DNA of 64,000 nt from Actinoallomurus purpureus. GTDB taxonomy: Bacteria > Actinomycetota > Actinomycetes > Streptosporangiales > Streptosporangiaceae. The translations under genes were made by a program, and so were the position numbers. The notes under the pieces were generated by a model. That model had not been told where the DNA came from, searched no databases, and was given only the letters and a program-made list of their open reading frames with translations. This document shows, piece after piece, positions 42,227 to 49,807 of this stretch (within the stretch, counting starts at the first letter, position 1; each line of letters opens with the position of its first letter). The stretch covers positions 94,254 to 158,253 of the forward strand of contig NZ_JAMXMY010000025.1 of the NCBI RefSeq assembly GCF_024055795.1. Direction: 5' to 3'.

Positions 42227-43294
42227 ATGGACGACATCGACGTGGCGATCGTGGGGCTCGGACTGGCGGGATCCGCCGCCGCCCGGGCGGTGAGCCGCCG
42301 GGGACGGAGCGTCGCGGCCTTCGAGGCGTACGGGCCGGGCCACCGGCGCGGCAGCTCGCACGGCCGTGCCCGGATCTTCCGCCGCGCCTACCTGGACCCG
42401 CTGTACGTCGAGCTCACCGGCCGGGCCGGGCGGCTCTGGGAGGAACTGGGAGAGCAGGCCGGCGAGCGCCTCCTGACCCGGACCGGTGGCGTCGACCACG
42501 GCCGCGGCCGGGAGCCGGAGCGCATGGCGCGGCTGCTCCGGGACCACGGCGTCGCCGCCGAACTGCTCGATCCGGCCGAGGCGGCACGCCGCTGGCCGGG
42601 CATCCGGTTCACCGGACCCGTCGTCCTCGATCCGGAGGGCGGGGTCGTCGACCCCGAGGCGGCGATCGCCGCACTCGTCCGGCTCGCCGCCGAGGACGGT
42701 GCGCACATCGCGTACGACACCCCCGTCCGAACCATGGAACCGGACTCCACGGGTGTGCGCCTGCGCACCGACGAGGGGACCTGGCACGCCCGTACGGTCG
42801 TGGTCGCGGCCGGAGGCTGGACGGGCCCGCTGCTCGACGGGCTCGTCCCCCTCCCGCCGCTGACCGTGACCCGGCAGCAGGTCTTCTTCTTCGCCCCCGA
42901 GGACGCCGGCCCCTGGCCCACCGTCGTGCACGGCGAGACGTCCCTCGACCTGTACGCGCTGCCGGAGGGCCCGTACGTCAAACTCGGCGAGCACGCGCCC
43001 GGCCCGGTGACGACCGCCGCCGACCGGGACTTCACCGTCGACCCGGCCGCCCGCGAACGCGCCATGGCGTACGCCCGGACCTGGCTGCCGGGCCTGGACC
43101 CGGTGCCGCGCTCGGAACTGACCTGCCTCTACACCTGGACGCCCGACGAGGACTTCGTCATCGACCGCCGGGGACCGTTCGTGGTCTGCTCTCCGTGCTC
43201 CGGGCACGGCGCGAAGTTCACGCCGTTGCTCGGCGAGCTCGCCGCCGACCTCGTCGACGGCCGCCCGCCGATCGACAGGTTCGCCCTACGGTGA
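42227..43294 (+). CDS. FAD-dependent oxidase, monomeric sarcosine oxidase / N-methyltryptophan oxidase type
   Basis: 355 aa. Dinucleotide motif VAIVGLGLAGSAAARAVSRR (6-25), the family mark GSSHGRARIFR, and the C-terminal SPCSGHGAKF, where the Cys is the covalent flavin attachment site in MSOX/MTOX enzymes. It oxidises secondary N-methyl amines with O2. ATG 42227. Its last codons overlap a decayed gene tail on the other strand. Substrate unknown. Confidence 0.87.
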   Translation: MDDIDVAIVGLGLAGSAAARAVSRRGRSVAAFEAYGPGHRRGSSHGRARIFRRAYLDPLYVELTGRAGRLWEELGEQAGERLLTRTGGVDHGRGREPERMARLLRDHGVAAELLDPAEAARRWPGIRFTGPVVLDPEGGVVDPEAAIAALVRLAAEDGAHIAYDTPVRTMEPDSTGVRLRTDEGTWHARTVVVAAGGWTGPLLDGLVPLPPLTVTRQQVFFFAPEDAGPWPTVVHGETSLDLYALPEGPYVKLGEHAPGPVTTAADRDFTVDPAARERAMAYARTWLPGLDPVPRSELTCLYTWTPDEDFVIDRRGPFVVCSPCSGHGAKFTPLLGELAADLVDGRPPIDRFALR

Positions 43295-43419
43295 GGTCAC
43301 GGTGCCGGCGAGCGCCCGTGCCACGGTCAGACTGTCCTCGTAGAAGTGGCAACGGGTGATCAGGCCGCCCTCGACCGTGATCCGGACCGCGCACAGCGCG
43401 GTATACGGCTCGCCGTGGG
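43286..43419 (-). pseudogene. C-terminal remnant of an NTF2/SnoaL-like protein
   Basis: The reverse strand reads AHGEPYTALCAVRITVEGGL, ITRCHFYEDSLTVARALAGT and a stop at 43286. This matches the last two beta strands of small NTF2-like proteins. There is no start: the frame runs directly into the end of the SMP-30 gene, so about two thirds of the gene is lost. It also overlaps the end of the convergent oxidase gene. Confidence 0.65.
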
Positions 43420-43420
43420 C

Positions 43421-44290
43421 TCAGCGCGGGGGTGCGAACGGCGTGGCGACCGGGCCGGAGACGCCCGGCTCGACGCGGAAGATCCGGCCGGCGTCCGGCT
43501 CGGCCTCTCGTTGCTGCGCGGACAGGCCCTGCTGCGACGTCGTGATGAAGAGCGTCGAACGGTCGGTGCCGCCGAAGCAGCAGCTCGAGACGTTCGTCAC
43601 CGGGAGGCTGACCGTGGCGACCAGACGCCCGGACGGGTCGTACCGGTGCACGGCGCCGCCGCCCCACAGCGCCACCCACAGGAAACCCTCGTCGTCGACG
43701 GTCATGCCGTCCGGGTGGCCGCCCTCGACCGCGAACAGCCGCCTGCGGTCCGTCGCCGCGCCGGTCTCCAGGTCGTAGTCGAAGACGTCGACCTGACCGG
43801 TCGGCGTGTCGATGTAGTACATGGTGCGGCGGTCGGGGCTCCAGTCGAGTCCGTTGGAGATGGTGACCCCGTCGAGCACCGTGCGGATCGAACCGTCGAA
43901 GACGAACAGCGAGCCGGCGCCGGGCGTCTCGTCGAACGCCATCGTGCCGGCCCAGAACCTCCCCGCCGGGTCGCACTTGCCGTCGTTCATCCGGATCGTG
44001 GAACCGTCGGCCAGGTCGCCGGTCAGGGCCGTCGCCCTGCCGTCCTCGTCCAGCTGCATGAAACAGGTCCCGGCGGCGATGATCCACCCGCCCAGCACCC
44101 GGGGCACGGCGGCGCCGATAGGACGGTCGACCTCCAGCGAACGCGGGTCGGTGAGCGTCTTGCCGTCGTACCCGGCCAGCCACAGCCGCCCGGCCATGAT
44201 GTCGACCCAGCCGAGCCGCTCTCCGTACCAGAACGGCCCCTCGGCGTGCTCGACCCGGACCGGCGAACAGGGTTCCGCGGTGAGTTCCAT
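43421..44290 (-). CDS. SMP-30/gluconolactonase-family protein
   Basis: 289 aa six-bladed propeller. HAEGPFWYGERLGWVDIMAG gives the first metal-ligand Glu; MNDGKCDPAGRFWAGTMAFD and ISNGLDWSPDRRTMYYIDTP carry the metal-site Asn residues; GHPDGMTVDDEGFLWVALWG completes the site. It likely hydrolyses a sugar lactone in the cytoplasm. ATG 44290. Divergent from the NmrA-like gene with an inverted repeat between. Confidence 0.88.
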   Translation of the reverse strand: MELTAEPCSPVRVEHAEGPFWYGERLGWVDIMAGRLWLAGYDGKTLTDPRSLEVDRPIGAAVPRVLGGWIIAAGTCFMQLDEDGRATALTGDLADGSTIRMNDGKCDPAGRFWAGTMAFDETPGAGSLFVFDGSIRTVLDGVTISNGLDWSPDRRTMYYIDTPTGQVDVFDYDLETGAATDRRRLFAVEGGHPDGMTVDDEGFLWVALWGGGAVHRYDPSGRLVATVSLPVTNVSSCCFGGTDRSTLFITTSQQGLSAQQREAEPDAGRIFRVEPGVSGPVATPFAPPR

Positions 44291-44310
44291 GCTCGGCTCC
44301 CAGCCGTGAC

Positions 44311-44339
44311 GTAGTGGATCAGCGACAGTCTTCCACTAC
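44311..44339. promoter_or_regulatory. Inverted repeat in the SMP-30 / NmrA divergent region
   Basis: GTAGTGGA and TCCACTAC, 8-bp perfect arms 13 nt apart, 20 bp before the SMP-30 start. Possible operator; the regulator is unknown. Confidence 0.4.
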
Positions 44340-44375
44340 CCGCTCAGACGTCCGGCAGCCCGGAGACCCGGGATC

Positions 44376-44516
44376 GTGCCCCGTCCGCGCGACGAGTGTT
44401 ACGGTTGCGGCGCACGAAGTGCCGCGTCGGAACGCTTCGTGTGCCACGGCTGTGGCTCCCATGGCGCGCTCAGCCTCGTTGTCACTGACATCGAGGAGCG
44501 TCGTCGTGGAGGATGA
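44376..44516 (+). CDS. Possible 46-residue CxxC/CxxC small protein
   Basis: A GTG frame reading PRPRDECYGCGARSAASERF then VCHGCGSHGALSLV, with a CxxC-x11-CxxC pattern like a small zinc ribbon. The stop TGA lies 1 nt before the ATG of the NmrA-like gene, which would couple translation. Against it: the GGAG upstream is about 10 nt away, and the same DNA holds a short inverted repeat (GCACGAAG/CTTCGTG) that may be an operator. It may be real or chance. Confidence 0.35.
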   Translation: MPRPRDECYGCGARSAASERFVCHGCGSHGALSLVVTDIEERRRGG

Positions 44517-44517
44517 A

Positions 44518-45354
44518 ATGACCACGCTGGTGATCGGGGCCCGCGGAAGCGTCGGGTGCCATGTCGTCGATCAGCTGCTGGCGGCAGGGGAGCCGGTGCG
44601 CGCCTCGGTGCGCGACCCCTCGTCGGCCGACCTGTCCGCCGACGTGTCCGTCGTCGCCGCCGACCTCACGAAGGCCGATACTCTGCGGGCCGCGCTGGCC
44701 GGGGTGCGGAAGGTCTTCCTGTACGCGCCCGCCGGAGGCGTGGACGCCTTCATCGACGCGGCCCGTGACGCCGACCTCGAACGCATCGTCCTGTTGTCGT
44801 CCGGAAGCGTCCTGCTGCCGTACGCGGTGGACAACGCGATCGCGGAAGAACACCGATCGGTCGAGCGGGCGATGGCCGGCTCCGGTCTCCCGTGGATGCC
44901 GATCCGCCCTCTGGTGCTGGCGAACAACACGTTGAACTGGGCCGACTCGATCCGGACCGAACGCGTCGTCCGGCTGATCCATCCCGAGGCGGTGATGGCT
45001 CCCATCCATGAACGCGACGTCGCCGCGGTCGCGGTCGCAGCCCTCCTCGGGAAGGCCGGCGACGAGGCCGGCGCCATGCTGACCGGCTCGGAGGCGTTGT
45101 CCCAGCGGCGTCAGGTCGAGCTGATCGGTGCCGCGATCGACGAGGACATCCGGGTCGACGAATTGTCGGAGTCGCAGGCGCGTGACCATTTCCGCCGGTT
45201 CGCGGACCCGGACATCGTCGACGCGATCATCGAGTTCGTCGCGGCGGCGGCGAACGGAGGGTCACCGGCGACGGACACGGCGGAACAGATGCTCGGGCGA
45301 CCCGCCGTGCACTTCGCGCAGTGGGCGCGAGATCACGCCACCGTCTTCCGGTGA
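44518..45354 (+). CDS. NmrA-like NAD(P)-binding protein
   Basis: 278 aa atypical short-chain dehydrogenase. MTTLVIGARGSVGCHVVDQL is the Rossmann GxxGxxG segment; RIVLLSSGSVLLPYAVDN follows, and the usual YxxxK catalytic pair is absent, as in NmrA/azoreductase-like quinone-binding proteins. ATG 44518 has GGAGGATG just upstream. It ends 17 bp from the convergent ACT gene. Confidence 0.85.
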   Translation: MTTLVIGARGSVGCHVVDQLLAAGEPVRASVRDPSSADLSADVSVVAADLTKADTLRAALAGVRKVFLYAPAGGVDAFIDAARDADLERIVLLSSGSVLLPYAVDNAIAEEHRSVERAMAGSGLPWMPIRPLVLANNTLNWADSIRTERVVRLIHPEAVMAPIHERDVAAVAVAALLGKAGDEAGAMLTGSEALSQRRQVELIGAAIDEDIRVDELSESQARDHFRRFADPDIVDAIIEFVAAAANGGSPATDTAEQMLGRPAVHFAQWARDHATVFR

Positions 45355-45371
45355 CCGGTCCGACCACCCCG

Positions 45372-45755
45372 CTATCGGTCCCACGGGGCGGTCGCCGCCG
45401 CGGCGGCCTCCGCGTCGTCGGTGACCAGGATGAGCCGGTGGTCGTGGTCGGAGTAGAGCACCTCGATGTTCACCCCGGCCGTGGCGAGCGCCCCGGTGAT
45501 CGCTCCGAGCTGGCCCGGCTTGTCCTGGTCGAGGCGGCGGGCGACCACCTCGCGGCAGGCCGTGACCGTGATCCCCGCCTTCTCCAGCGCGGCGGTCGCG
45601 GCGTCGCCGTCGTGGAACAGGAAGTGCGCCACCCCTCGGCCGTCCACGGTCCAGGCGCCGCCGCCCTCCACGCTGACCCCGGCTGCGCCCAGGGCCTCGC
45701 CCATCGCCGCCAGCGCTCCCGGCCGGTCGTCCAGTTCGATGGTCAGGTCGTACAT
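45372..45755 (-). CDS. Tandem ACT-domain protein
   Basis: 127 aa made of two ACT-like folds: YDLTIELDDRPGALAAMGEA (1-) and RLDQDKPGQLGAITGALATA (about 75-). ACT domains bind amino acids; stand-alone pairs are thought to be sensors. ATG 45755 with GAGGAGG upstream. It is 10 bp downstream of the monooxygenase-like gene on the same strand, so probably cotranscribed. Confidence 0.85.
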   Translation of the reverse strand: MYDLTIELDDRPGALAAMGEALGAAGVSVEGGGAWTVDGRGVAHFLFHDGDAATAALEKAGITVTACREVVARRLDQDKPGQLGAITGALATAGVNIEVLYSDHDHRLILVTDDAEAAAAATAPWDR

Positions 45756-45765
45756 CGTCGCCTCC

Positions 45766-46119
45766 TCAGCCGTGCACGCGGCGGCTGTCCGCCGGTGCCT
45801 CGTCGCGGTGGTCCGGTCCGTAGTCCCGGACCACTTCGGCCATCCGCAGCCGGTACGTCGTGAAGAACCGGTGCCGCCCCAGCGCCTGCGCGCGCCGGTG
45901 CGCCGGCGTGTTCCGCCAGGCGGCGACGGCCTCCTCGTCCCGGAAGAAGCCGAGAGCGAGAAACCTCCCCGGCTCCGCCTCACTGGCGTACCGCTCGATC
46001 CCGTAGAACCCGTCGAGCTCGGGGAGCAGCTCCCGGAGCCGGGCGGACTCGGCCAGGTAGTCCTGGTAGGTCCCGTCGTCGTCGGGGTCGAGCCGGTACT
46101 CGAACATCATCGCGATCAC
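45766..46119 (-). CDS. Antibiotic biosynthesis monooxygenase (ABM) domain protein
   Basis: 117 aa ferredoxin-like fold: MFEYRLDPDDDGTYQDYLAE, then GFYGIERYASEAEPGRFLAL and FRDEEAVAAWRNTPAHRRAQ. Small ABM proteins include heme-degrading enzymes and quinol oxygenases; most have no known substrate. Operon with the ACT gene. Confidence 0.82.
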   Translation of the reverse strand: MIAMMFEYRLDPDDDGTYQDYLAESARLRELLPELDGFYGIERYASEAEPGRFLALGFFRDEEAVAAWRNTPAHRRAQALGRHRFFTTYRLRMAEVVRDYGPDHRDEAPADSRRVHG

Positions 46120-46189
46120 GGATCGACCGTACGGCCGCGATACTTAGACGCCGGTCGAATCATGTCCGTGGTGCCGCGGGTTGCTCACG

Positions 46190-46239
46190 TGATCATCCAG
46201 AGCTTCGGCACGTCCCGGTGCCGAAGCTCTGGATGATCA
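46190..46239. repeat. 50-bp palindromic repeat, copy 2 (perfect)
   Basis: Two perfect 22-bp arms (46190-46211 and 46218-46239) starting TGATCATCCAGAGC, with a 6-nt spacer GTCCCG. It is 7 bp beyond the stop of the F420 oxidoreductase gene. Copy 1 at 41344 keeps the outer 13 bp of each arm. Confidence 0.7.
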
Positions 46240-46246
46240 GGCAGGG

Positions 46247-47119
46247 CTACAGGTCCGCCACCGCTGGGATCACCTCTGACCCGATCGCTTCCAGCGGCGT
46301 GATGCGCCAGACGTCGGACACGCCGCCGATGACCGCGTCGATGCCGAGCTCCGCCAGCCCGCCCAGGGCGTCGACGATCTCGCCGGTCTTCTCGCCCTTC
46401 TCTCCGGCGTCGAAGGGGAAGATGACGGTCTTCTCGATCTCGTCGTAGTCGCGGCCCTCCGCCGCGCAGTGCTCGCGCAGCACGTCGAGCTTGTGCGCCA
46501 GCTCCGGACCGGGGAACAGGTTGCACGCCTGGGCGTAGCGAGCCACGAACCGCAGCGTCTTCCGCTCTCCCGATCCACCGATCAGGATCGGCGGATGCGG
46601 CCGCGACAGGGGCTGCGGCGAGTCGAGCGTGCGTTCGAGGCGGTAGTGACGGCCCTCGTACCCCTCGTCGCCGTCACCCCACATCCGCAGGCAGATCTGG
46701 AGTGTCTCCTCCAGACGCTCGAAGCGCTCGGCCGTCGGCGGGAACGGCAGGCCCAGACCGCGGGCCTCCTCCTCGTTCCATGCGGCGCCGATGCCCAGCT
46801 CGGCACGGCCGCCGGACAGCACGTCGAGCGTGGTCACGATCTTGGCGAGCAGCCCCGGCGGCCGGTAGACCGCGCCGGTGACGAGCGTGAGCAACCGGGC
46901 GCGGGACGTGTGCGCGGCCAGGAAGCCGAGCGTGGTGTACGCCTCGAGCATGTCGTTCTCGGGCGGCCCGACGAACCCGATCTGGAAGACGTGGTCCATC
47001 ACCGCGATCCGGTTGAACCCCGCGTCGTCCGCCGTGCGCACGATCCGGGCGAGGTCCGCAGCGAGGCTGGACGGCCCGCCGGGCCAGGTGAAGTCTGGAA
47101 CCTGAAGTCCGATCTTCAT
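46247..47119 (-). CDS. LLM-class F420-dependent oxidoreductase
   Basis: 290 aa bacterial-luciferase-like barrel. MKIGLQVPDFTWPGGPSSLA, VMDHVFQIGFVGPPENDMLE, then TLVTGAVYRPPGLLAKIVTT and ELGIGAAWNEEEARGLGLPF, followed by ILIGGSGERKTLRFVARYAQ, as in the TIGR03560-type mycobacterial and streptomycete proteins. The cofactor is probably F420H2. ATG 47119. The palindrome at 46190 likely terminates it. Confidence 0.87.
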   Translation of the reverse strand: MKIGLQVPDFTWPGGPSSLAADLARIVRTADDAGFNRIAVMDHVFQIGFVGPPENDMLEAYTTLGFLAAHTSRARLLTLVTGAVYRPPGLLAKIVTTLDVLSGGRAELGIGAAWNEEEARGLGLPFPPTAERFERLEETLQICLRMWGDGDEGYEGRHYRLERTLDSPQPLSRPHPPILIGGSGERKTLRFVARYAQACNLFPGPELAHKLDVLREHCAAEGRDYDEIEKTVIFPFDAGEKGEKTGEIVDALGGLAELGIDAVIGGVSDVWRITPLEAIGSEVIPAVADL

Positions 47120-47167
47120 GAGATGTACCTCCCACCCGTGATCCTGTCACGGCCCGCCGGAGATCTC

Positions 47168-47677
47168 TCACCCGTGCCGGGCGGGCACCTCGACGAACCC
47201 CATCGACTCGTAGAGGGCCCGGGCGCGCGTGTTCTGCTCGGTCACGGCCAGGGAGAGCCGGTCGTACCCCCGCTCCGCCAGCGCCCCCATCGTCGCGTGG
47301 ATGAGCCGCCGGGCCAGGCCGCGGCCGGTGTGCGAGGGGGCGGTGAACAGGAACGCCAGGAGGGGTACGCCCGTCCAGACCGTCACGAGGGCGGCCGCGA
47401 CGGGGCGGCCGCCCTCCTCCGCGACGAAGGACGCCTCCGGCAGGAACGCCCCGTACTCCCCGTCGAAGGCGAGCCGGACATCCTCGGTCGCCGACGCGAC
47501 GCCGTCACCGGCGTCCCGCTCGTCCGGGGTACCGCGATAGGCGTCCCACATCAGGGCGCCGAGCAGCGGGAGGTCCTCCCGGGTCGGCGTCCGGAAGGAT
47601 CCGTCCACCGGCGCCCGCGGCCCGGACAGCGTCGCGTCGAGCCGATACCGCCTCGGCTCTTCTGGAGTCTTGGTCAC
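47168..47677 (-). CDS. GNAT-family N-acetyltransferase
   Basis: 169 aa. The acetyl-CoA site is visible as LFTAPSHTGRGLARRLIHAT (V-x-x-x-x-R-G-x-G/A type), followed by RLSLAVTEQNTRARALYESM and GFVEVPAR. ATG 47677. The acceptor is unknown. The gene upstream on the same strand is only a remnant. Confidence 0.83.
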   Translation of the reverse strand: MTKTPEEPRRYRLDATLSGPRAPVDGSFRTPTREDLPLLGALMWDAYRGTPDERDAGDGVASATEDVRLAFDGEYGAFLPEASFVAEEGGRPVAAALVTVWTGVPLLAFLFTAPSHTGRGLARRLIHATMGALAERGYDRLSLAVTEQNTRARALYESMGFVEVPARHG

Positions 47678-47686
47678 GGGCCGAGA

Positions 47687-47803
47687 CTAGATCGCCTTCA
47701 CCGGATGGCGAAGGATCGCGGGTATCTTCTCCGGGTCGGTCTCCCGGACGTCGGACAGGTAGATCTCGTGGTGCAGGCCGTTCGACGCCGGCCCGGCCCG
47801 CCG
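47687..47803 (-). pseudogene. C-terminal remnant of a GyrI-like domain protein
   Basis: The reverse strand reads GPASNGLHHEIYLSDVRETD then PEKIPAILRHPVKAI and stop. The HEIYLSD...P.KL..ILR.PV pattern is the end of GyrI-like small-molecule-binding proteins. The frame before it (MTSRKTPTARHICSTTG) is antisense to the start of the histidine kinase and not homologous. About 80 percent of the gene is gone. Confidence 0.6.
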
Positions 47804-47837
47804 CCATGAGGGGCCCTTTGGCCGTAATGTCGCACCC

Positions 47838-48971
47838 GTGGTGGAGCAGATGTGGCGGGCGGTGGGCGTCTTCCGGCTCGTCACCCTGGCCTATGCCGCG
47901 GTCCTCATCCTGCGCGACCACCAGCGGTACGCCCATCCCCTGGGCGGCCTCATGACGCTCGCCGTGATGGCGGCCTGGTCCGCGCTCGTCACGGTGGCGT
48001 ACGCACGGCGGTCGACGCGGCGTCCCTGGATCGTCGGCGCCGACGTCGCCGTCGCCACCGCGCTGATCCTCGCGACGCGCCTGGTCGACACGGCCGCCCG
48101 CATCGACCACGGCGCCGCGACGCTGCCGGTGTGCTGGGCCGCGGCGTCCGTGCTGGCCTGTGCCGTCGCCGGCGGACCGTGGGCGGGGGTCGCCGGGGCG
48201 GCGGTCGTCTCGGCCGCCGATCTACTCGAACGCCAGGCGTTGCCGCGCAACACGTTCAACGGGATCGTGCTGCTGTTCATCGCCGGCACGGTCGGCGGTC
48301 ACGTCGTACGGCTCGTGCTGCGCGCGGAGGCCGCCCTCGACCGCGCGGCCCGGCGGGAGGCGGCCACCGCCGAGCGCCGGCGCATCGCGCGCGACATCCA
48401 CGACTCGGTGCTGCAGGTCCTCGCGCTGGTCAGCGTGCGCGGCCGGGAGCTCGGAGGCGAGGCCGCCGAGCTGGGCCGGCTCGCCGGAGAGCAGGAGACG
48501 GCGCTCCGGTCGCTGATCGCCCTCCCTCCGTCGCCGGCGCCGGACGGCCGGCTCGACGTGCGGACGCTGCTGGAACCCCTGGCCGGCGACCGGATCACCG
48601 TCTCCTGTCCGGCGCACGAGGTGCTCCTCCCCGACCCGGCGGCCCGAGCCCTGGCCGCGGCGACCGGCGAGGCCCTCGACAACGTCCGCCGCCACGCCGG
48701 CCCGGACGCACGGGCGTGGGTGCTGCTCGACGACGAGGGGGAGGTCGTCGCGGTGAGCGTCCGCGACGACGGCGTCGGGTTCGAGGCCGGCCGGCTCGTC
48801 CGGGCGGCCGAGGCCGGGCGGCTCGGCGTCGCCCAGTCGATCGTCGGGCGGATCCGGGAGCTGGGCGGGGAGGCGTCCCTGACGTCGGCGCCCGGCCGTG
48901 GGACCGAGGTCGAGCTCCGGGTTCCGCGCACCGCATCCCCGAGAGAAGAGGTGGACCACCGTGGACGCTGA
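47838..48971 (+). CDS. Sensor histidine kinase, NarL-partner (HisKA_3) type
   Basis: 377 aa. The N-terminal 165 residues hold about five to six membrane helices with almost no extracytoplasmic loop (MacS-like sensors). The phospho-acceptor is in RRIARDIHDSVLQVLALVSV; the ATPase part has EALDNVRRHAGPDA (N box) and VSVRDDGVGFEAGRL (G1). GTG 47838. It overlaps the response regulator gene by 11 nt. The signal is unknown. Confidence 0.88.
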   Translation: MVEQMWRAVGVFRLVTLAYAAVLILRDHQRYAHPLGGLMTLAVMAAWSALVTVAYARRSTRRPWIVGADVAVATALILATRLVDTAARIDHGAATLPVCWAAASVLACAVAGGPWAGVAGAAVVSAADLLERQALPRNTFNGIVLLFIAGTVGGHVVRLVLRAEAALDRAARREAATAERRRIARDIHDSVLQVLALVSVRGRELGGEAAELGRLAGEQETALRSLIALPPSPAPDGRLDVRTLLEPLAGDRITVSCPAHEVLLPDPAARALAAATGEALDNVRRHAGPDARAWVLLDDEGEVVAVSVRDDGVGFEAGRLVRAAEAGRLGVAQSIVGRIRELGGEASLTSAPGRGTEVELRVPRTASPREEVDHRGR

Positions 48972-49605
48972 CGGCTCGCCGCGCCTGCTCGTCGTGGACG
49001 ACCATCCGATCTGGCGCGACGGCATCGCGGAGCGGCTGGCGGCGGGCTTCAGTGTCGTGGGCACCGCCGGCGACGGCGCGCAGGCGCTGCGCCTGGCCAG
49101 GGCCACCCGGCCGCAGCTCGTCCTGCTCGACCTGCACCTGCCGGACCTGGCGGGGGCGGAGGTGACCCGAAGGCTGCTGGCCGACGATCCGTCGCTCCAC
49201 GTGCTGGTGCTGTCGGCGAGCGGGGAACGTCAGGACGTCCTCGACGCCGTCACGGCGGGCGCCACCGGTTACCTGACCAAGTCCGCGTCCCTCGACGAGG
49301 TGGTCGCGGCGGTGCGCTCGGCGGCGGCCGGGGAGGCGGTGTTCACGCCCGGGCTGGCCGGGCTGGTCCTGGGCGAGTACCGGCGGCTGGTCGGCACGCC
49401 AGAGCCGGAGACGCCCCGGCTGACGAAGCGGGAGACCGAGGTGTTGCGGCTGGTCGCCAAGGGCCTGACCTACCGTGAGATCGCCGAGCGGCTCGTGCTG
49501 TCGCACCGGACGGTCCAGAACCACGTGCAGAACACCCTGACCAAGCTGCAACTGCACAACAAGGCCCAGTTGGTGCGCTACGCGCTGGAGCAGGGACTCG
49601 ACTGA
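48961..49605 (+). CDS. NarL/LuxR-family response regulator
   Basis: 214 aa. Receiver: LLVVDDHPIWRDGIAERLAA, phospho-Asp in LVLLDLHLPDLAG, conserved Lys in GYLTKSASLDEV. DNA-binding: LTKRETEVLRLVAKGLTYRE then SHRTVQNHVQNTLTKL. GTG 48961 preceded by GAGG. Partner of the overlapping kinase. Target genes are unknown; it could reach the adjacent LacI locus, but there is no evidence. Confidence 0.9.
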   Translation: MDADGSPRLLVVDDHPIWRDGIAERLAAGFSVVGTAGDGAQALRLARATRPQLVLLDLHLPDLAGAEVTRRLLADDPSLHVLVLSASGERQDVLDAVTAGATGYLTKSASLDEVVAAVRSAAAGEAVFTPGLAGLVLGEYRRLVGTPEPETPRLTKRETEVLRLVAKGLTYREIAERLVLSHRTVQNHVQNTLTKLQLHNKAQLVRYALEQGLD

Positions 49606-49701
49606 GTCCGGAGGATTTTGCGGAGGCGGCGGTCCGCCGCGCACGCCCCGGAACGCCGTGTTGCTCGGGGTTCGACAAGATCATCCCAGTTCCAGGGGCG
49701 T

Positions 49702-49715
49702 GGGAGCGCTCCCAG
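49702..49715. promoter_or_regulatory. CebR-like operator upstream of the second LacI gene
   Basis: TGGGAGCGCTCCCA, a perfect 14-bp palindrome identical to the CebR box known from Streptomyces cellobiose utilisation. It is 92 bp before the lacI start. A second site (13 of 14 matching) is at 60791. Confidence 0.65.
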
Positions 49716-49780
49716 ATTCCGGTTTCGTTCCTATAACGCCCCATTGCGCCCTCTTGGCGACAGGCTTAACATTCCGGCAA

Positions 49781-49794
49781 TCGAAGCGCTTCGA
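49781..49794. promoter_or_regulatory. LacI operator upstream of the regulator gene
   Basis: TCGAAGCGCTTCGA, perfect palindrome, 13 bp before the lacI TTG start. The same or near-same site lies before the binding-protein gene (50833) and before GH3 (57751). Autoregulation is expected. Confidence 0.75.
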
Positions 49795-49807
49795 CAGGAG
49801 CGGGACC

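Noticed and set aside
47687..47884. Intact 65-residue protein
   Set aside because: Only the last 35 residues resemble a family (GyrI-like end); the first 30 are antisense to the histidine kinase start, so it is a remnant.
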